A stretch of 64,000 bases of DNA from Microbispora catharanthi (GTDB lineage: Bacteria; Actinomycetota; Actinomycetes; Streptosporangiales; Streptosporangiaceae), in assembly GCF_006334915.2 (NCBI RefSeq), contig NZ_VDMA02000012.1, positions 62,001 through 126,000 of the forward strand, in the 5' to 3' direction. Under the pieces are notes generated by a model. That model was not told the origin of the DNA. It did no database searches and saw only the letters and a program-made list of their open reading frames with translations. Below, piece after piece: positions 48,902-58,974 of the stretch. The first letter of the stretch is position 1. Each line of letters opens with the position of its first letter. A program made the translations under genes and the position numbers.

Positions 48902-49777
48902 TCATTCGGCCACCGCCGGCTTGATGGCTTCTTCGGCGAACTCGCGGAAGGTGGTGGGCGTGGTGGACTCGGCGGTGCGCGGCGTGGCGTTGTTGATGCC
49001 GCGTTCGCCGGCGAGGTCCATATCCATCATCGACTGGGCCATCGCCTCGGAGAAACCACAGCTGATGAGGAAGTGTCTGACGGCAGTGCGGTCTCCGTGC
49101 TCGAACCGGACGGGTGTGCCGAGAACGTCGGTGAGGATTTCGGCGATGTCGTGGTACGAGAGGTCCTCACCGCCGAGGACCTCGACCGAGTCCTGCCCGG
49201 TCCAGGTGTGGTCGAGAAGGTACTTGGCGGCGAGCGCCGCGATGTCCTTCGTCGCGATCCACGGCATCGTGAAATCGGCCGGGAGGGTGCCCGAGATGAC
49301 CCCGTTCCTGATCGTGGCCGTCTGCCGGAGGATGTTGTCCATGAAGGTGGGCAGAGCCAGAGCGCGCACGTGCGCGCCGGTGCTGCGAAAGAGGTCCTCC
49401 ATCGCGTGCGACGCGGAGACGTGGCCGGCATAGATCTGCGATCCGCGCCCGAGCGCGGAGATGATCACGACGCGCGCCACCGCGTGGCGCACGACGGCAT
49501 CCGCGCCTGGGACGGAGGCGGTGACGTACGCCTCGTAGGGGCTGCTCGCGGTCGCGTCCGCCGGCATGAGCCAGAACAGCGCGTCGGCGCCCTCGAGCGC
49601 GCGGTCCAGAACGTCGCGATCCCGGTGCGATCCGACGACGATCTCGGCTCGGTCTCGTACCTCGGCGGGTAGCTTGCCGGGGTCCCGGGTGATGAGGCGG
49701 ACCGGCTCACTCTGCTGGAGCAGCGTGGCGACGAGCTTGCTGCCGATCTGCCCGGTCGGAGCGGTAATCACAATCAT
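48902..49777 (-). CDS. NmrA-family NAD(P)-binding oxidoreductase
   Basis: 291 residues. N-terminal Rossmann motif VITAPTGQIGSKL and RDPGKLPAEVRDRAEIVVGSHRDRDVLDRALEGADALFWLMP, an atypical short-chain dehydrogenase (NmrA-like) pattern. The Tyr/Lys catalytic pair of classical SDRs is not evident, as usual for this group. Often senses NADP or reduces quinones or electrophiles. Start ATG at 49777, because GGAG lies nine bases upstream; a TTG at 49792 is weaker. It faces the TetR gene, a typical NmrA/TetR divergent pair. Confidence 0.88.
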   Translation of the reverse strand: MIVITAPTGQIGSKLVATLLQQSEPVRLITRDPGKLPAEVRDRAEIVVGSHRDRDVLDRALEGADALFWLMPADATASSPYEAYVTASVPGADAVVRHAVARVVIISALGRGSQIYAGHVSASHAMEDLFRSTGAHVRALALPTFMDNILRQTATIRNGVISGTLPADFTMPWIATKDIAALAAKYLLDHTWTGQDSVEVLGGEDLSYHDIAEILTDVLGTPVRFEHGDRTAVRHFLISCGFSEAMAQSMMDMDLAGERGINNATPRTAESTTPTTFREFAEEAIKPAVAE

Positions 49778-49807
49778 GGATGATGACTCCAATCAGCACT
49801 GAGAGCG

Positions 49808-49834
49808 AAGTAAACTCGACTGTACCGTATACTT
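49808..49834. promoter_or_regulatory. Operator between the NmrA-like gene and tetR
   Basis: AAGTAAAC (49808-49815) and GTATACTT (49827-49834) form an inverted repeat (7 of 8) around 11 bases, in a 71-base divergent region. It probably binds the TetR protein and overlaps both promoters. Confidence 0.6.
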
Positions 49835-49848
49835 TAAGGTGAGTGCCA

Positions 49849-50472
49849 ATGGCCCGACGCGGGCAAGAGTTGCGCGAGCACATCCTCGACACGGCGAAGC
49901 TCGCGTTCCTGGAGGACGGCTTCGAGCGGACCTCCATGGATGCGATCGCGGCGCGCGCGGAAACGTCGAAGCGTTCCCTGTATGCGCACTTCCCGACCAA
50001 GGACGCGCTGTTCCTCGCGGTCGTCGAGCGCATCCGTGTCCTGTTCGGTGCCCGGATGCGCACACCTGCCGAGTACTCCGCGCAACCGTCGGAAGCGGTC
50101 GTGCAGTACTGCGGGCGCTTCGTACAGCTGTTGCGGTGGTCCTCGGTCGCCAGGATGCTCCGTCTCGGCGTCGCCGAGGCCGACCGACTACCGGATCTGG
50201 CAGCGGGCCTCTACGACGTCCTCTTCGGGATCACGGTCCGCGATCTCGCCTCACATCTGGTGACAGCCCTGGGGCTCGCGCCTGACAAGGCCGAGGTCGT
50301 GGCGAACGAACTGATCGGCCTCGTCATCCACCCGACGCTCCCCCGCCTGCTGTTCGGAGTCGAACCCCTCGTGGACGAGATGCCAGAGGAGGCCCGGCTG
50401 GCGACCGACGTCGACCTTGACAGAATCCGGCGACTCCTCCACATCGTCATGCCGCCGCCGACTGCAGCGTGA
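49849..50472 (+). CDS. TetR/AcrR-family transcriptional regulator
   Basis: 207 residues. N-terminal helix-turn-helix (REHILDTAKLAFLEDGFERTSMDAIAARAETSKRSLYAHFPTKDALFLAVVE) is canonical. The C-terminal ligand domain resembles the TetR_C/AcrR group. ATG at 49849 after AAGGTGAG; GTG at 49843 is an alternative. Divergent from the NmrA-like gene, with an inverted repeat between, so it should repress that gene and itself; ligand unknown, possibly a quinone or drug. Confidence 0.93.
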   Translation: MARRGQELREHILDTAKLAFLEDGFERTSMDAIAARAETSKRSLYAHFPTKDALFLAVVERIRVLFGARMRTPAEYSAQPSEAVVQYCGRFVQLLRWSSVARMLRLGVAEADRLPDLAAGLYDVLFGITVRDLASHLVTALGLAPDKAEVVANELIGLVIHPTLPRLLFGVEPLVDEMPEEARLATDVDLDRIRRLLHIVMPPPTAA

Positions 50473-50600
50473 CACAGGCCACTGCCGACGGCCGCCGCAC
50501 TCCTGCTCGGCCAGAAGACGTCGGCCTCGAACACCCGCCGGACCTCGGTCAGCACGCCCGCGTCGGCGCCGGGCTCCCTACGCGCTGGGTGGCGACGTTA

Positions 50601-50642
50601 GAAGAGCCCCTGACCTGTGACAACGCAGGTCAGGGGCTCTTC
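50601..50642. terminator. Strong hairpin after the tetR gene
   Basis: GAAGAGCCCCTGACCT (50601-50616) and AGGTCAGGGGCTCTTC (50627-50642) make a perfect 16-base-pair stem with a 10-base loop, followed by TTTGG. It would stop transcripts from both the tetR and the convergent esterase gene. The rest of 50473-50771 holds nothing recognisable. Confidence 0.85.
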
Positions 50643-50771
50643 TTTGGTCCGGAGGTGCTCGGCTGACACCGGCCCGCTACCGCGTCGTCCCGGCATCAGC
50701 GGGTGAGGGGCTGCCCGGGGCGTGGCCTGCGGTGCGGCGGGGTGGTCGGCACCGCAGGCCACGGGCGCGGG

Positions 50772-52572
<1,801 letters not shown>

Positions 52573-53520
52573 TCAGCCGTCCCCGCCGGCCGGGATCGAA
52601 ACGGAATTCTCCGATGCCTGGAAATGGGTGATCCAGGACGCGGCGTCCGGCCAGTGAGGTGTCGCGACCTGGATGAGCCGCGCCTCGGCGAGCGAGCCGA
52701 GAGCGGAATGGATCTCCAGCATGAGGTCCCTGGCAGCCTGACGGGGCCACGGCGCCGGCAGGAGGTGCTCGGGAAGGTTCGGGTCGATGTCCGGGAACTT
52801 CCGCCAGGAATCCATGACAGAGGTCCGGGCCACCAGCGCCCGGGTCGCGTCGATCTCCCCGTCGCGGACGGCCGCCCGCAGGTCCGAGTACCGCGCGATG
52901 AAAGCCTCGTAGGCAGAGGCGAGGCCGGCCAGATCGTAGGCGGCGGCCGGACCGTGCGGCCCGGCCTCCTCGTCGAACCGCGTGTGCATGACCGACCATC
53001 GACCGCCGTCGACGTCGTCCAGGACGTCACACAGCGCCTGAGTCACCGGACCGGAGTCGGATCCAGGCCGGATCCACACGCTGTCGTACAGCCGCGCGAA
53101 TCCCAGCGACCCCAGCGCCTTGCGGACCGCGTGCCGTGTGGCCTGGCCTGACTGGGGAACCGAGAAGGAGACGGTCACCCAGTCTCCCGTCCATCGCGGC
53201 GGGCGTGCGCCGAAGCTCAGGAAATGATCCATCCGGGAGCGGTGCCTGGCGACCGCCTGAGGCGTGAGGTGGTACACGGGCGGCCGTCCAGATCCCCGTA
53301 CGGCGATCAGGCCTCGCTTGGTCAGCCGGGACAACGCGGCCCGTGCGCTGGACTCGCTGATGCCGAACTCCCTGAGCATCGCGACCACCGCCATGGAGGG
53401 AAGGCCCGCATCCGAGGAGTCGAGGTACTCACCGAGCAAGGTCGTCAGCAGGTGCTGCGGGTTGGGGCCGACCTGCGCCCGTGGGGCTCCGACATCGTCC
53501 GGAGGTACATGGACACTCAC
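52573..53520 (-). CDS. PaaX-family transcriptional regulator
   Basis: 315 residues. N-terminal winged-helix-like domain (LLTTLLGEYLDSSDAGLPSMAVVAMLREFGISESSARAALSRLTKRGLIAVRGSGRPPVYHLTP) typical of PaaX, the repressor of phenylacetate degradation, whose relatives also regulate sugar-acid and other catabolic genes. The C-terminal half has the PaaX_C pattern (FIARYSDLRAAVRDGEIDATRALVARTSVMDSWRKFPDIDPNLPEHLLPAPWPRQAARDLMLEI). The GTG at 53520 is my choice; the frame stays open to 53754 without a convincing site. It lies after an IlvD/Edd dehydratase gene and may control that pathway. Confidence 0.85.
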   Translation of the reverse strand: MSVHVPPDDVGAPRAQVGPNPQHLLTTLLGEYLDSSDAGLPSMAVVAMLREFGISESSARAALSRLTKRGLIAVRGSGRPPVYHLTPQAVARHRSRMDHFLSFGARPPRWTGDWVTVSFSVPQSGQATRHAVRKALGSLGFARLYDSVWIRPGSDSGPVTQALCDVLDDVDGGRWSVMHTRFDEEAGPHGPAAAYDLAGLASAYEAFIARYSDLRAAVRDGEIDATRALVARTSVMDSWRKFPDIDPNLPEHLLPAPWPRQAARDLMLEIHSALGSLAEARLIQVATPHWPDAASWITHFQASENSVSIPAGGDG

Positions 53521-53716
53521 GTCATCAGCTTGCCTCACGACAACGCCTTCGCCGCACGACTCCGGGCCTGGACTCTCGCTCGATCGCGCCGTGATCGCGT
53601 CGCATGCTCGTGCGGCCTCATACGGCGAGGGCGTGGCCGGCCCGCTCGGCGGCTTCCGGCCGTGGCCCCCTGCGTTCAGCCACAACGAGACGGCCCGCGT
53701 GGCGCAGGTCGTACGC

Positions 53717-55444
53717 TCAGTGCGAGTGTCGGGGCGGGGCGCTGCCGCTGCCACCGACGAGGAAGTCCAGGTCCGCGCCCTTGTCGGCTTGCAGCACGTG
53801 CTCGGTGTACAGCCGTACCCATCCCCGGTCGGCGGCCGGTTGCGGAGGCTGCCAGGCGGCGCGACGGCGCTCGAGTTCCGCGTCGTCGACCAGCAGGTCC
53901 AGACGCCGTGTCGGGACGTCGAGCCGAATCACATCGCCGGTGCGCACGAGTGCGAGGGGGCCGCCCACCGACGCCTCCGGGGCCACGTGCAGGATGCAGG
54001 TGCCGTATCCCGTGCCGCTCATGCGGGCGTCGGAGATCCGCACCATGTCGGTGACCCCGTCGGTGAGCAGCCGTCGTGGCATCGGCATGTTGCCCACCTC
54101 GGGGAAGCCGGGGTAGCCGCGCGGTCCGGCGTTCTGCACCACGATGATCGTGTCGGCGGTGACGTCCAGGTCCGGGTCGTCGGCTGCGGCGACGTAGTCC
54201 TCGATCCGGTCGAACACGAGCGCCTGTCCGGTGTGCTGGAGCAGATGGGGCGAGGCGGCGGAGACCTTCAGCACGGCCCCCGACGGCGCGAGCGACCCGC
54301 GCAGCACGACGGTCCCCGACCCGGCGGGCTGGAACGGCTCCTCCATCGTGCCGATGACCTCTCGGTTCCAGCACTGGGCACCGCTGATGTTGTCGGCCAC
54401 GCTCTTCCCGCTGACGGTGACATGGTCCAGGTGCAGCAGGGAGGCGATCTCCTTCATCACCACCGGGAGTCCGCCCGCGTACGCGAAGTCCTCCATCAGG
54501 TGCGTGCCGGAGGGCATCAGGTTCACCAGCATGGGCACATCGGCGGTGAGCGTGTCGAAGTCCTCCAGCGACAGGGAGACGCCGAGACGCCCGGCGATCG
54601 CGAGCAGGTGCACCACGGCGTTGGTGGAGCCGCCGATCGCGGCGTTGACCCGGATGGCGTTCTCGAAGGCCTCCCGGGTGAGCACTGTGGACAGCCGCTG
54701 GTCCTCTTCGACCATGGCCACGATCCGGCGCCCGGCGGCGTGCGCGAGCGCGTATCGGCGGGAGTCGACCGCGGGCACGGCGGCGGCCCCCGGCAACTGG
54801 ACGCCGAGCGCCTCGGTCACACAGGCCATCGTGGAGGCGGTCCCCATGGTCATGCAGTGCCCGCGGCTGCGGGACATGCAGACTTCCGCCTCGGCGCAGT
54901 CGGCCGCGGTCATCCGGCCGGCGCGCTGTTCCTCGGTGAAACGCCACACATCGGTGCCCGACCCGATGTCCCGCCCACGGAATTTGCCGTTGAGCATAGG
55001 ACCGCCGGTGATCATCAGAGTCGGCAGGTCGACACTGGCCGCGCCCATGAGCAGCCCGGGCGTGGTCTTGTCACAGCCGGACAGCAGCACCACCCCGTCG
55101 AGCGGGTTGGCCCGGATCAGTTCCTCCGCCTCCATCGCCAGCAGATTGCGGTAGAGCATGGTCGTCGGCCGCATCAGCGGCTCCCCCAGGCTCATCGCCG
55201 GGAACTCCAGCGGCAGGCCACCGCTCTCCCACACGCCGCGCTTCACCGACTCGGCCAGGTCGTGCAGGTGGGCGTTGCACGGCGTCAGCTCCGACCACGT
55301 CGTGGCGATGCCGACCACCGGCCGGCCGTCGAAGACGTCGTCCGCGAATCCCTGGTTGCGCATCCACGATCGGTGGATGAACCCGTTGCGGCCCTCCGCT
55401 CCGAACCACTGCTGGCTCCGCAGCGGGCGATTCGTCATCGACAT
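53717..55444 (-). CDS. IlvD/Edd-family sugar-acid dehydratase (pentonate/hexonate type)
   Basis: 575-residue iron-sulfur dehydratase. The three cluster-ligand cysteines are in TPCNAHL, SGCDKTTPG and SRSRGHCMTMGT. Blocks AIGGSTNAVVHLLAIAGRLGV and GPRGYPGFPEVGN confirm the family. Context of hemicellulose genes argues for L-arabinonate, D-xylonate or galactonate dehydratase rather than branched-chain amino-acid synthesis (inference). Start at the ATG at 55444, since AGAGAGG lies 7 bases upstream; the GTG at 55450 is weaker. Follows the sugar permease genes, likely same transcript. Converts an imported sugar acid into a 2-keto-3-deoxy acid. Confidence 0.87.
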   Translation of the reverse strand: MSMTNRPLRSQQWFGAEGRNGFIHRSWMRNQGFADDVFDGRPVVGIATTWSELTPCNAHLHDLAESVKRGVWESGGLPLEFPAMSLGEPLMRPTTMLYRNLLAMEAEELIRANPLDGVVLLSGCDKTTPGLLMGAASVDLPTLMITGGPMLNGKFRGRDIGSGTDVWRFTEEQRAGRMTAADCAEAEVCMSRSRGHCMTMGTASTMACVTEALGVQLPGAAAVPAVDSRRYALAHAAGRRIVAMVEEDQRLSTVLTREAFENAIRVNAAIGGSTNAVVHLLAIAGRLGVSLSLEDFDTLTADVPMLVNLMPSGTHLMEDFAYAGGLPVVMKEIASLLHLDHVTVSGKSVADNISGAQCWNREVIGTMEEPFQPAGSGTVVLRGSLAPSGAVLKVSAASPHLLQHTGQALVFDRIEDYVAAADDPDLDVTADTIIVVQNAGPRGYPGFPEVGNMPMPRRLLTDGVTDMVRISDARMSGTGYGTCILHVAPEASVGGPLALVRTGDVIRLDVPTRRLDLLVDDAELERRRAAWQPPQPAADRGWVRLYTEHVLQADKGADLDFLVGGSGSAPPRHSH

Positions 55445-55493
55445 CGGCACACCTCTCTGTCATTTCGATCGACTGCTGGACGACCGGCCACGG

Positions 55494-56375
55494 CTACCTC
55501 AGGCCTCCGACGGACAGTCCGCCGCGCCAGTGTCGCTGGAGAGTGAAAAAGGCGATGATGAGCGGGACCACCGACACGAGCGCGCCCAGGATGATGAGGC
55601 TCCAAAGGGAGGTACTGCCCGCGTTGTTCGCCGAGGCGATGCCCTGCCAGAGTCCGAGCCCGACGGTGACGGGGAAAAGGCGGTTGTCGGAGAGCATGGC
55701 GAGGGGCAGGAAGTAGTTGTTCCAGGACGCCACGGCGGACAGGAGCAGCACTGTGACCACCGCCGGTCGCATCAGCGGGAAGGCGACCTGGAGGAACGTC
55801 CGCACTTCACCCGCGCCGTCGACCCGCGCCGCGTCCAGGATCTCGTCGGGAACCGCGTCACGCGCGTACACGTGCATCAGGTAGACGCCGAACGGGTTGA
55901 GCAGTGACGGGAGGATCACCGCCCAGATCGTGTTCGTCAGGCCGAGCCCGGAGAACATCATGAAGGTGGGAATCACCAGGGCGGTCGCGGGCACCATCAA
56001 CGCGCCGAGCAGGATCGAGAAGCTGAAGCGTCTGCCGGCGAACCGGTATTTGGCGAATCCGTAGCCGGCCATGACGGCCAGGATCGTGGCGCCGATCCCG
56101 CCTGCGAACGCGTAAAGCGTGGAGTTGAGGATCCACCTGCCGTAGATGCCGCCGTCGTAGGTGAACAGCCGCTGGAGATTCCCGAAATAGTCGACCCGAT
56201 CGGCGAACCACAGCGTGTTGCCGCCGCCGAACAGGCCGGGGGCGTCTTTGGAACTGTTGACGGCGACCCACCAGAACGGCACGAGGAAGTACACGACCAG
56301 GAACCCGAGGAAAATCTGCAGGGGGAGGTGGCGTTGGGGACGGCGGCGTGCGCCGGCGCCGGAGCTGCCGGTCAT
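55494..56375 (-). CDS. Sugar ABC importer permease (MalG-like)
   Basis: 293 residues with six helices; EAA loop ILDAARVDGAGEVRTFLQVAFPLMRPA. CUT1 family carbohydrate permease. ATG at 56375 touches the stop of the first permease by one base (TGATG), showing coupling. Works with the MalF-like permease upstream. Confidence 0.93.
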   Translation of the reverse strand: MTGSSGAGARRRPQRHLPLQIFLGFLVVYFLVPFWWVAVNSSKDAPGLFGGGNTLWFADRVDYFGNLQRLFTYDGGIYGRWILNSTLYAFAGGIGATILAVMAGYGFAKYRFAGRRFSFSILLGALMVPATALVIPTFMMFSGLGLTNTIWAVILPSLLNPFGVYLMHVYARDAVPDEILDAARVDGAGEVRTFLQVAFPLMRPAVVTVLLLSAVASWNNYFLPLAMLSDNRLFPVTVGLGLWQGIASANNAGSTSLWSLIILGALVSVVPLIIAFFTLQRHWRGGLSVGGLR

Positions 56376-57316
56376 CAGAAGAAGCTCCTCCGCTTGCGGG
56401 TGAAGAACAGGAAGGCGTAGACGCAGACGAACACGATCCCGCCGAGGGCGAAGGAGATCGCCGATCCGTAGTTGAAGTTCGCGAGCCCGAACGCCTGCTG
56501 GTACGCGTACATGTTGGGGGTGAATCCCGGTGCGATCGTGCCGGCCGCGAGGTATCGCAGAATCTGTGGTTCGTTGAAGAACTGCAGGGTGCCGATGAGT
56601 GAGAAGACCAGGATCAGGAGCAGCGCGGGGGCGATCAGCGGGATTTTTATCCGAAGCGCGATCTGCCATTTGCCGGCGCCGTCCATGCGGGCGGCCTCGT
56701 AAAGTGTCGGGTCGATGCCCTGGAGCGCCGCATACAGGATGATCATGTAGTAGCCGGCCCACTGCCACGTGACGACGTTGATCAGGCCGTAGAAAATCAG
56801 ATTGCTGCTGAAGAAGTCGGGCGCGGTGGCGCCGAACAACCCGAAGATGTCGGAGAGCGGCCCGAAGCTCTTGCTGTACAGGAATCCCCACATGACCGCC
56901 CCGATGACCGTGGGAATGGCATAGGGGAGAAAAATCATGAGGCGGGAGAAGCGGGTGAACAGCGAGGTCACGGCGTCCAGGATGAGGGCCATCGCGAGCG
57001 CGATGACGATCTGCAGCGGGATGGCGACGAGCGAGAAGCGGATGACGAACCACGCCCCGGAGAGGAAAGTCGGGTCGGTGAACGCCTTCACGTAGTTGCC
57101 GAGGAAGACGAAGCTGGTGCCGCCGATCAGCTTCTTCTGCCAGAGGCTGAGGTAGAACGCGTACGCGAGCGGCGCGATGAGAAGCGCCAGGAAGACGATC
57201 CCGAATGGCCCGACGAAGAGCCACCCCATCAGGTGCTCACGAAGGCGCACCTTGCCGCGGACCTTGTGCGCTTTCTCTTGAGTGCTCGCCGCACTCTCCT
57301 CGGTCAGGAGGGTCAT
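56375..57316 (-). CDS. Sugar ABC importer permease (MalF-like)
   Basis: 313 residues with six helices after a charged N-terminus. The EAA loop is YEAARMDGAGKWQIALRIKIPLIAPA. CUT1 family, di- or oligosaccharide importer type. Lies 72 bases after the binding-protein gene. No ATPase gene is present in the cluster; a shared MsiK-like ATPase elsewhere in the genome is likely, as in Streptomyces. Confidence 0.93.
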   Translation of the reverse strand: MTLLTEESAASTQEKAHKVRGKVRLREHLMGWLFVGPFGIVFLALLIAPLAYAFYLSLWQKKLIGGTSFVFLGNYVKAFTDPTFLSGAWFVIRFSLVAIPLQIVIALAMALILDAVTSLFTRFSRLMIFLPYAIPTVIGAVMWGFLYSKSFGPLSDIFGLFGATAPDFFSSNLIFYGLINVVTWQWAGYYMIILYAALQGIDPTLYEAARMDGAGKWQIALRIKIPLIAPALLLILVFSLIGTLQFFNEPQILRYLAAGTIAPGFTPNMYAYQQAFGLANFNYGSAISFALGGIVFVCVYAFLFFTRKRRSFF

Positions 57317-57388
57317 CTTGGGCTCCGCAAAGTCGATGCCGGGGGTCGCGGGTGGGCCGGCCGGGGACGGACCGGCCCACCCGTGTTG

Positions 57389-58789
57389 TCACTGAACGGT
57401 GAACCCTTGCTCCTTGGCGTAGCTCACCACGTCCTCCTGGATTCGGTCAGCGGCCTGCGCACCGGTGACGGAGCCCTCGATGAGGGCACTGACCTGCTTC
57501 GTCATGGCGTCGAAGTAGTACTGGCCGAACGGGCTGTAGGTCATGCCCTTGTAGGCGTTCGCCGCGGGGACGTAGACCTCCTTGTTCGCCTGCTGGCCGT
57601 CGAAGAACGACACCTTCAGGTCCACGAACTTGGGATCGTTGAGCGCCTTGAGGTTCAGCGGGAAGATGATCTGGTTGGTCCAGCCGTCGGTGAGCGACTC
57701 GTCGTCGGCGTAGAGGCCGTACGCCGCCTTCGCCGCGAGTTCGGGGTTCTTGGCCTGGCTCGTCACCGAGAAGGCCGACCCGCCCCAGTTCACCTGCACC
57801 GGGTTGTTGGGATCCCACTGCGGGAGCGGCGCCACCGCGAACTTGCCGGTGTCCTTGCCCTTGCCCACGCCGGCGCCGGTGAGGTATCCGGGCGCCCAGG
57901 CCGCCGAGACGTACGTCGCGTACTTACCGTTGACCACACCGGCGATGTACTCCGGCGTGAACTGGTCCTGCGTCCCGACCAGGCCCTTCTTGGCGAGGCG
58001 CCCCCAGTAGTCGAGCACATCCTTGGATGCCTGGTCGTTCAGCTTGATACCGATCGACTCCGGCCGCGCCGGATCGTAGGTGAACGGATTCGCGCCCTTC
58101 TGGATCTGCAGCGCCATCGTGACGGCCGACACGTTCGCGCCCAAGTCGCCGAACAGCGGGCCCCCCGCGTCCTTCACCTTCTGCGCCGCCTGCTCGTACT
58201 CGGCCCATGTCTTCGGCGGCGTGATGTCGTACTTGTCGAAGATGTCCTTCCGATAGATCATCGCCATCGGCCCGCCGTCGACCGGCACGCCGTAGACCGC
58301 GCCACCGATCGAGACGTCCTTCCACGCGCCCGGGCCGTAGTTGTCCTTGACGGCGTCATAGCCGTACTTCTTGATGTCGACGAGCGCCTTCTGGATCTGG
58401 AAGGTCGGGATCCGGTCCGCCTCGATCATGATCACGTCGGGAGCACCGGTGCCCGCCGAGATGGCCGTCTGGAACTTGTCGTACTCGTCACCGCCCTGGC
58501 CGACGTTGGTCCAGCAGACCTGCACCTCGTTGTTCTGCTTGTTGAAGTTGTCGACGACGAGCTGCATGTTGGGGTACCAGCCCCAGAAGGTCACGACCGG
58601 CAGGTCCTTCTTGCTGATCGTGTTCGTGCAGTTGCTCGCCTTGTTTCCGGTCGCATCGTTTCCGCTGTTACCGCTGTTGCCCGCACTCGCATTGCTTTCG
58701 CTTCCCGCGGTGGAGGAGCAGGCGGCAAGCACGCACGCGGCGGCGAGCATGGATGCGGTGGCGAATAGTCTTTTCGTCTTCATTGACAT
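57389..58789 (-). CDS. Sugar ABC importer substrate-binding lipoprotein
   Basis: 466 residues. Lipoprotein signal MSMKTKRLFATASMLAAACVLAAC with lipobox VLAAC, then a Ser/Asn/Gly-rich linker and a type-1 sugar-binding fold (VVTFWGWYPNMQLVVDNFNKQNNEVQV, GTGAPDVIMIEADRIPTF, YDITPPKTWAEYEQAAQKVKDAGG). It should bind an oligosaccharide, by context a xylo- or arabino-oligomer released by the esterase and GH3 enzymes. The ATG at 58789 has AAGGGAAA at a good distance, better than upstream in-frame codons. A palindromic operator lies 120 bases upstream. Confidence 0.93.
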   Translation of the reverse strand: MSMKTKRLFATASMLAAACVLAACSSTAGSESNASAGNSGNSGNDATGNKASNCTNTISKKDLPVVTFWGWYPNMQLVVDNFNKQNNEVQVCWTNVGQGGDEYDKFQTAISAGTGAPDVIMIEADRIPTFQIQKALVDIKKYGYDAVKDNYGPGAWKDVSIGGAVYGVPVDGGPMAMIYRKDIFDKYDITPPKTWAEYEQAAQKVKDAGGPLFGDLGANVSAVTMALQIQKGANPFTYDPARPESIGIKLNDQASKDVLDYWGRLAKKGLVGTQDQFTPEYIAGVVNGKYATYVSAAWAPGYLTGAGVGKGKDTGKFAVAPLPQWDPNNPVQVNWGGSAFSVTSQAKNPELAAKAAYGLYADDESLTDGWTNQIIFPLNLKALNDPKFVDLKVSFFDGQQANKEVYVPAANAYKGMTYSPFGQYYFDAMTKQVSALIEGSVTGAQAADRIQEDVVSYAKEQGFTVQ

Positions 58790-58856
58790 GATTTCCCTTC
58801 CGGGATCGCTGCGCACAGGGGTCATGCGCCGCCGCTGAGGCCGAGCGATCGGCCGG

Positions 58857-58890
58857 GACGGGGCGCGGATGACGCGATTCGCGCCCCGTC
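58857..58890. terminator. Hairpin between the esterase and binding-protein genes
   Basis: GACGGGGCGCG (58857-58867) and CGCGCCCCGTC (58880-58890) form a perfect 11-base-pair stem with a 12-base loop. No U-run follows, so it may be a terminator for the esterase transcript or an RNA-stability stem in the importer leader. Confidence 0.45.
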
Positions 58891-58908
58891 CTTCGTGCCG
58901 ATCCTCAT

Positions 58909-58924
58909 ATGTGAACGTTCACAT
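58909..58924. promoter_or_regulatory. Perfect 16-base palindrome ahead of the sugar importer
   Basis: ATGTGAACGTTCACAT is a perfect inverted repeat with a central AACGTT, in the form used by LacI-family sugar repressors. Located 120 bases before the binding-protein start and 51 bases after the esterase stop. Its sequence differs from the operator of the local LacI gene. Confidence 0.65.
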
Positions 58925-58974
58925 GACTTCGCTGCCTGGCGAGTACGGCCGGGGGGCCGCCTCGACGGGCCTGC

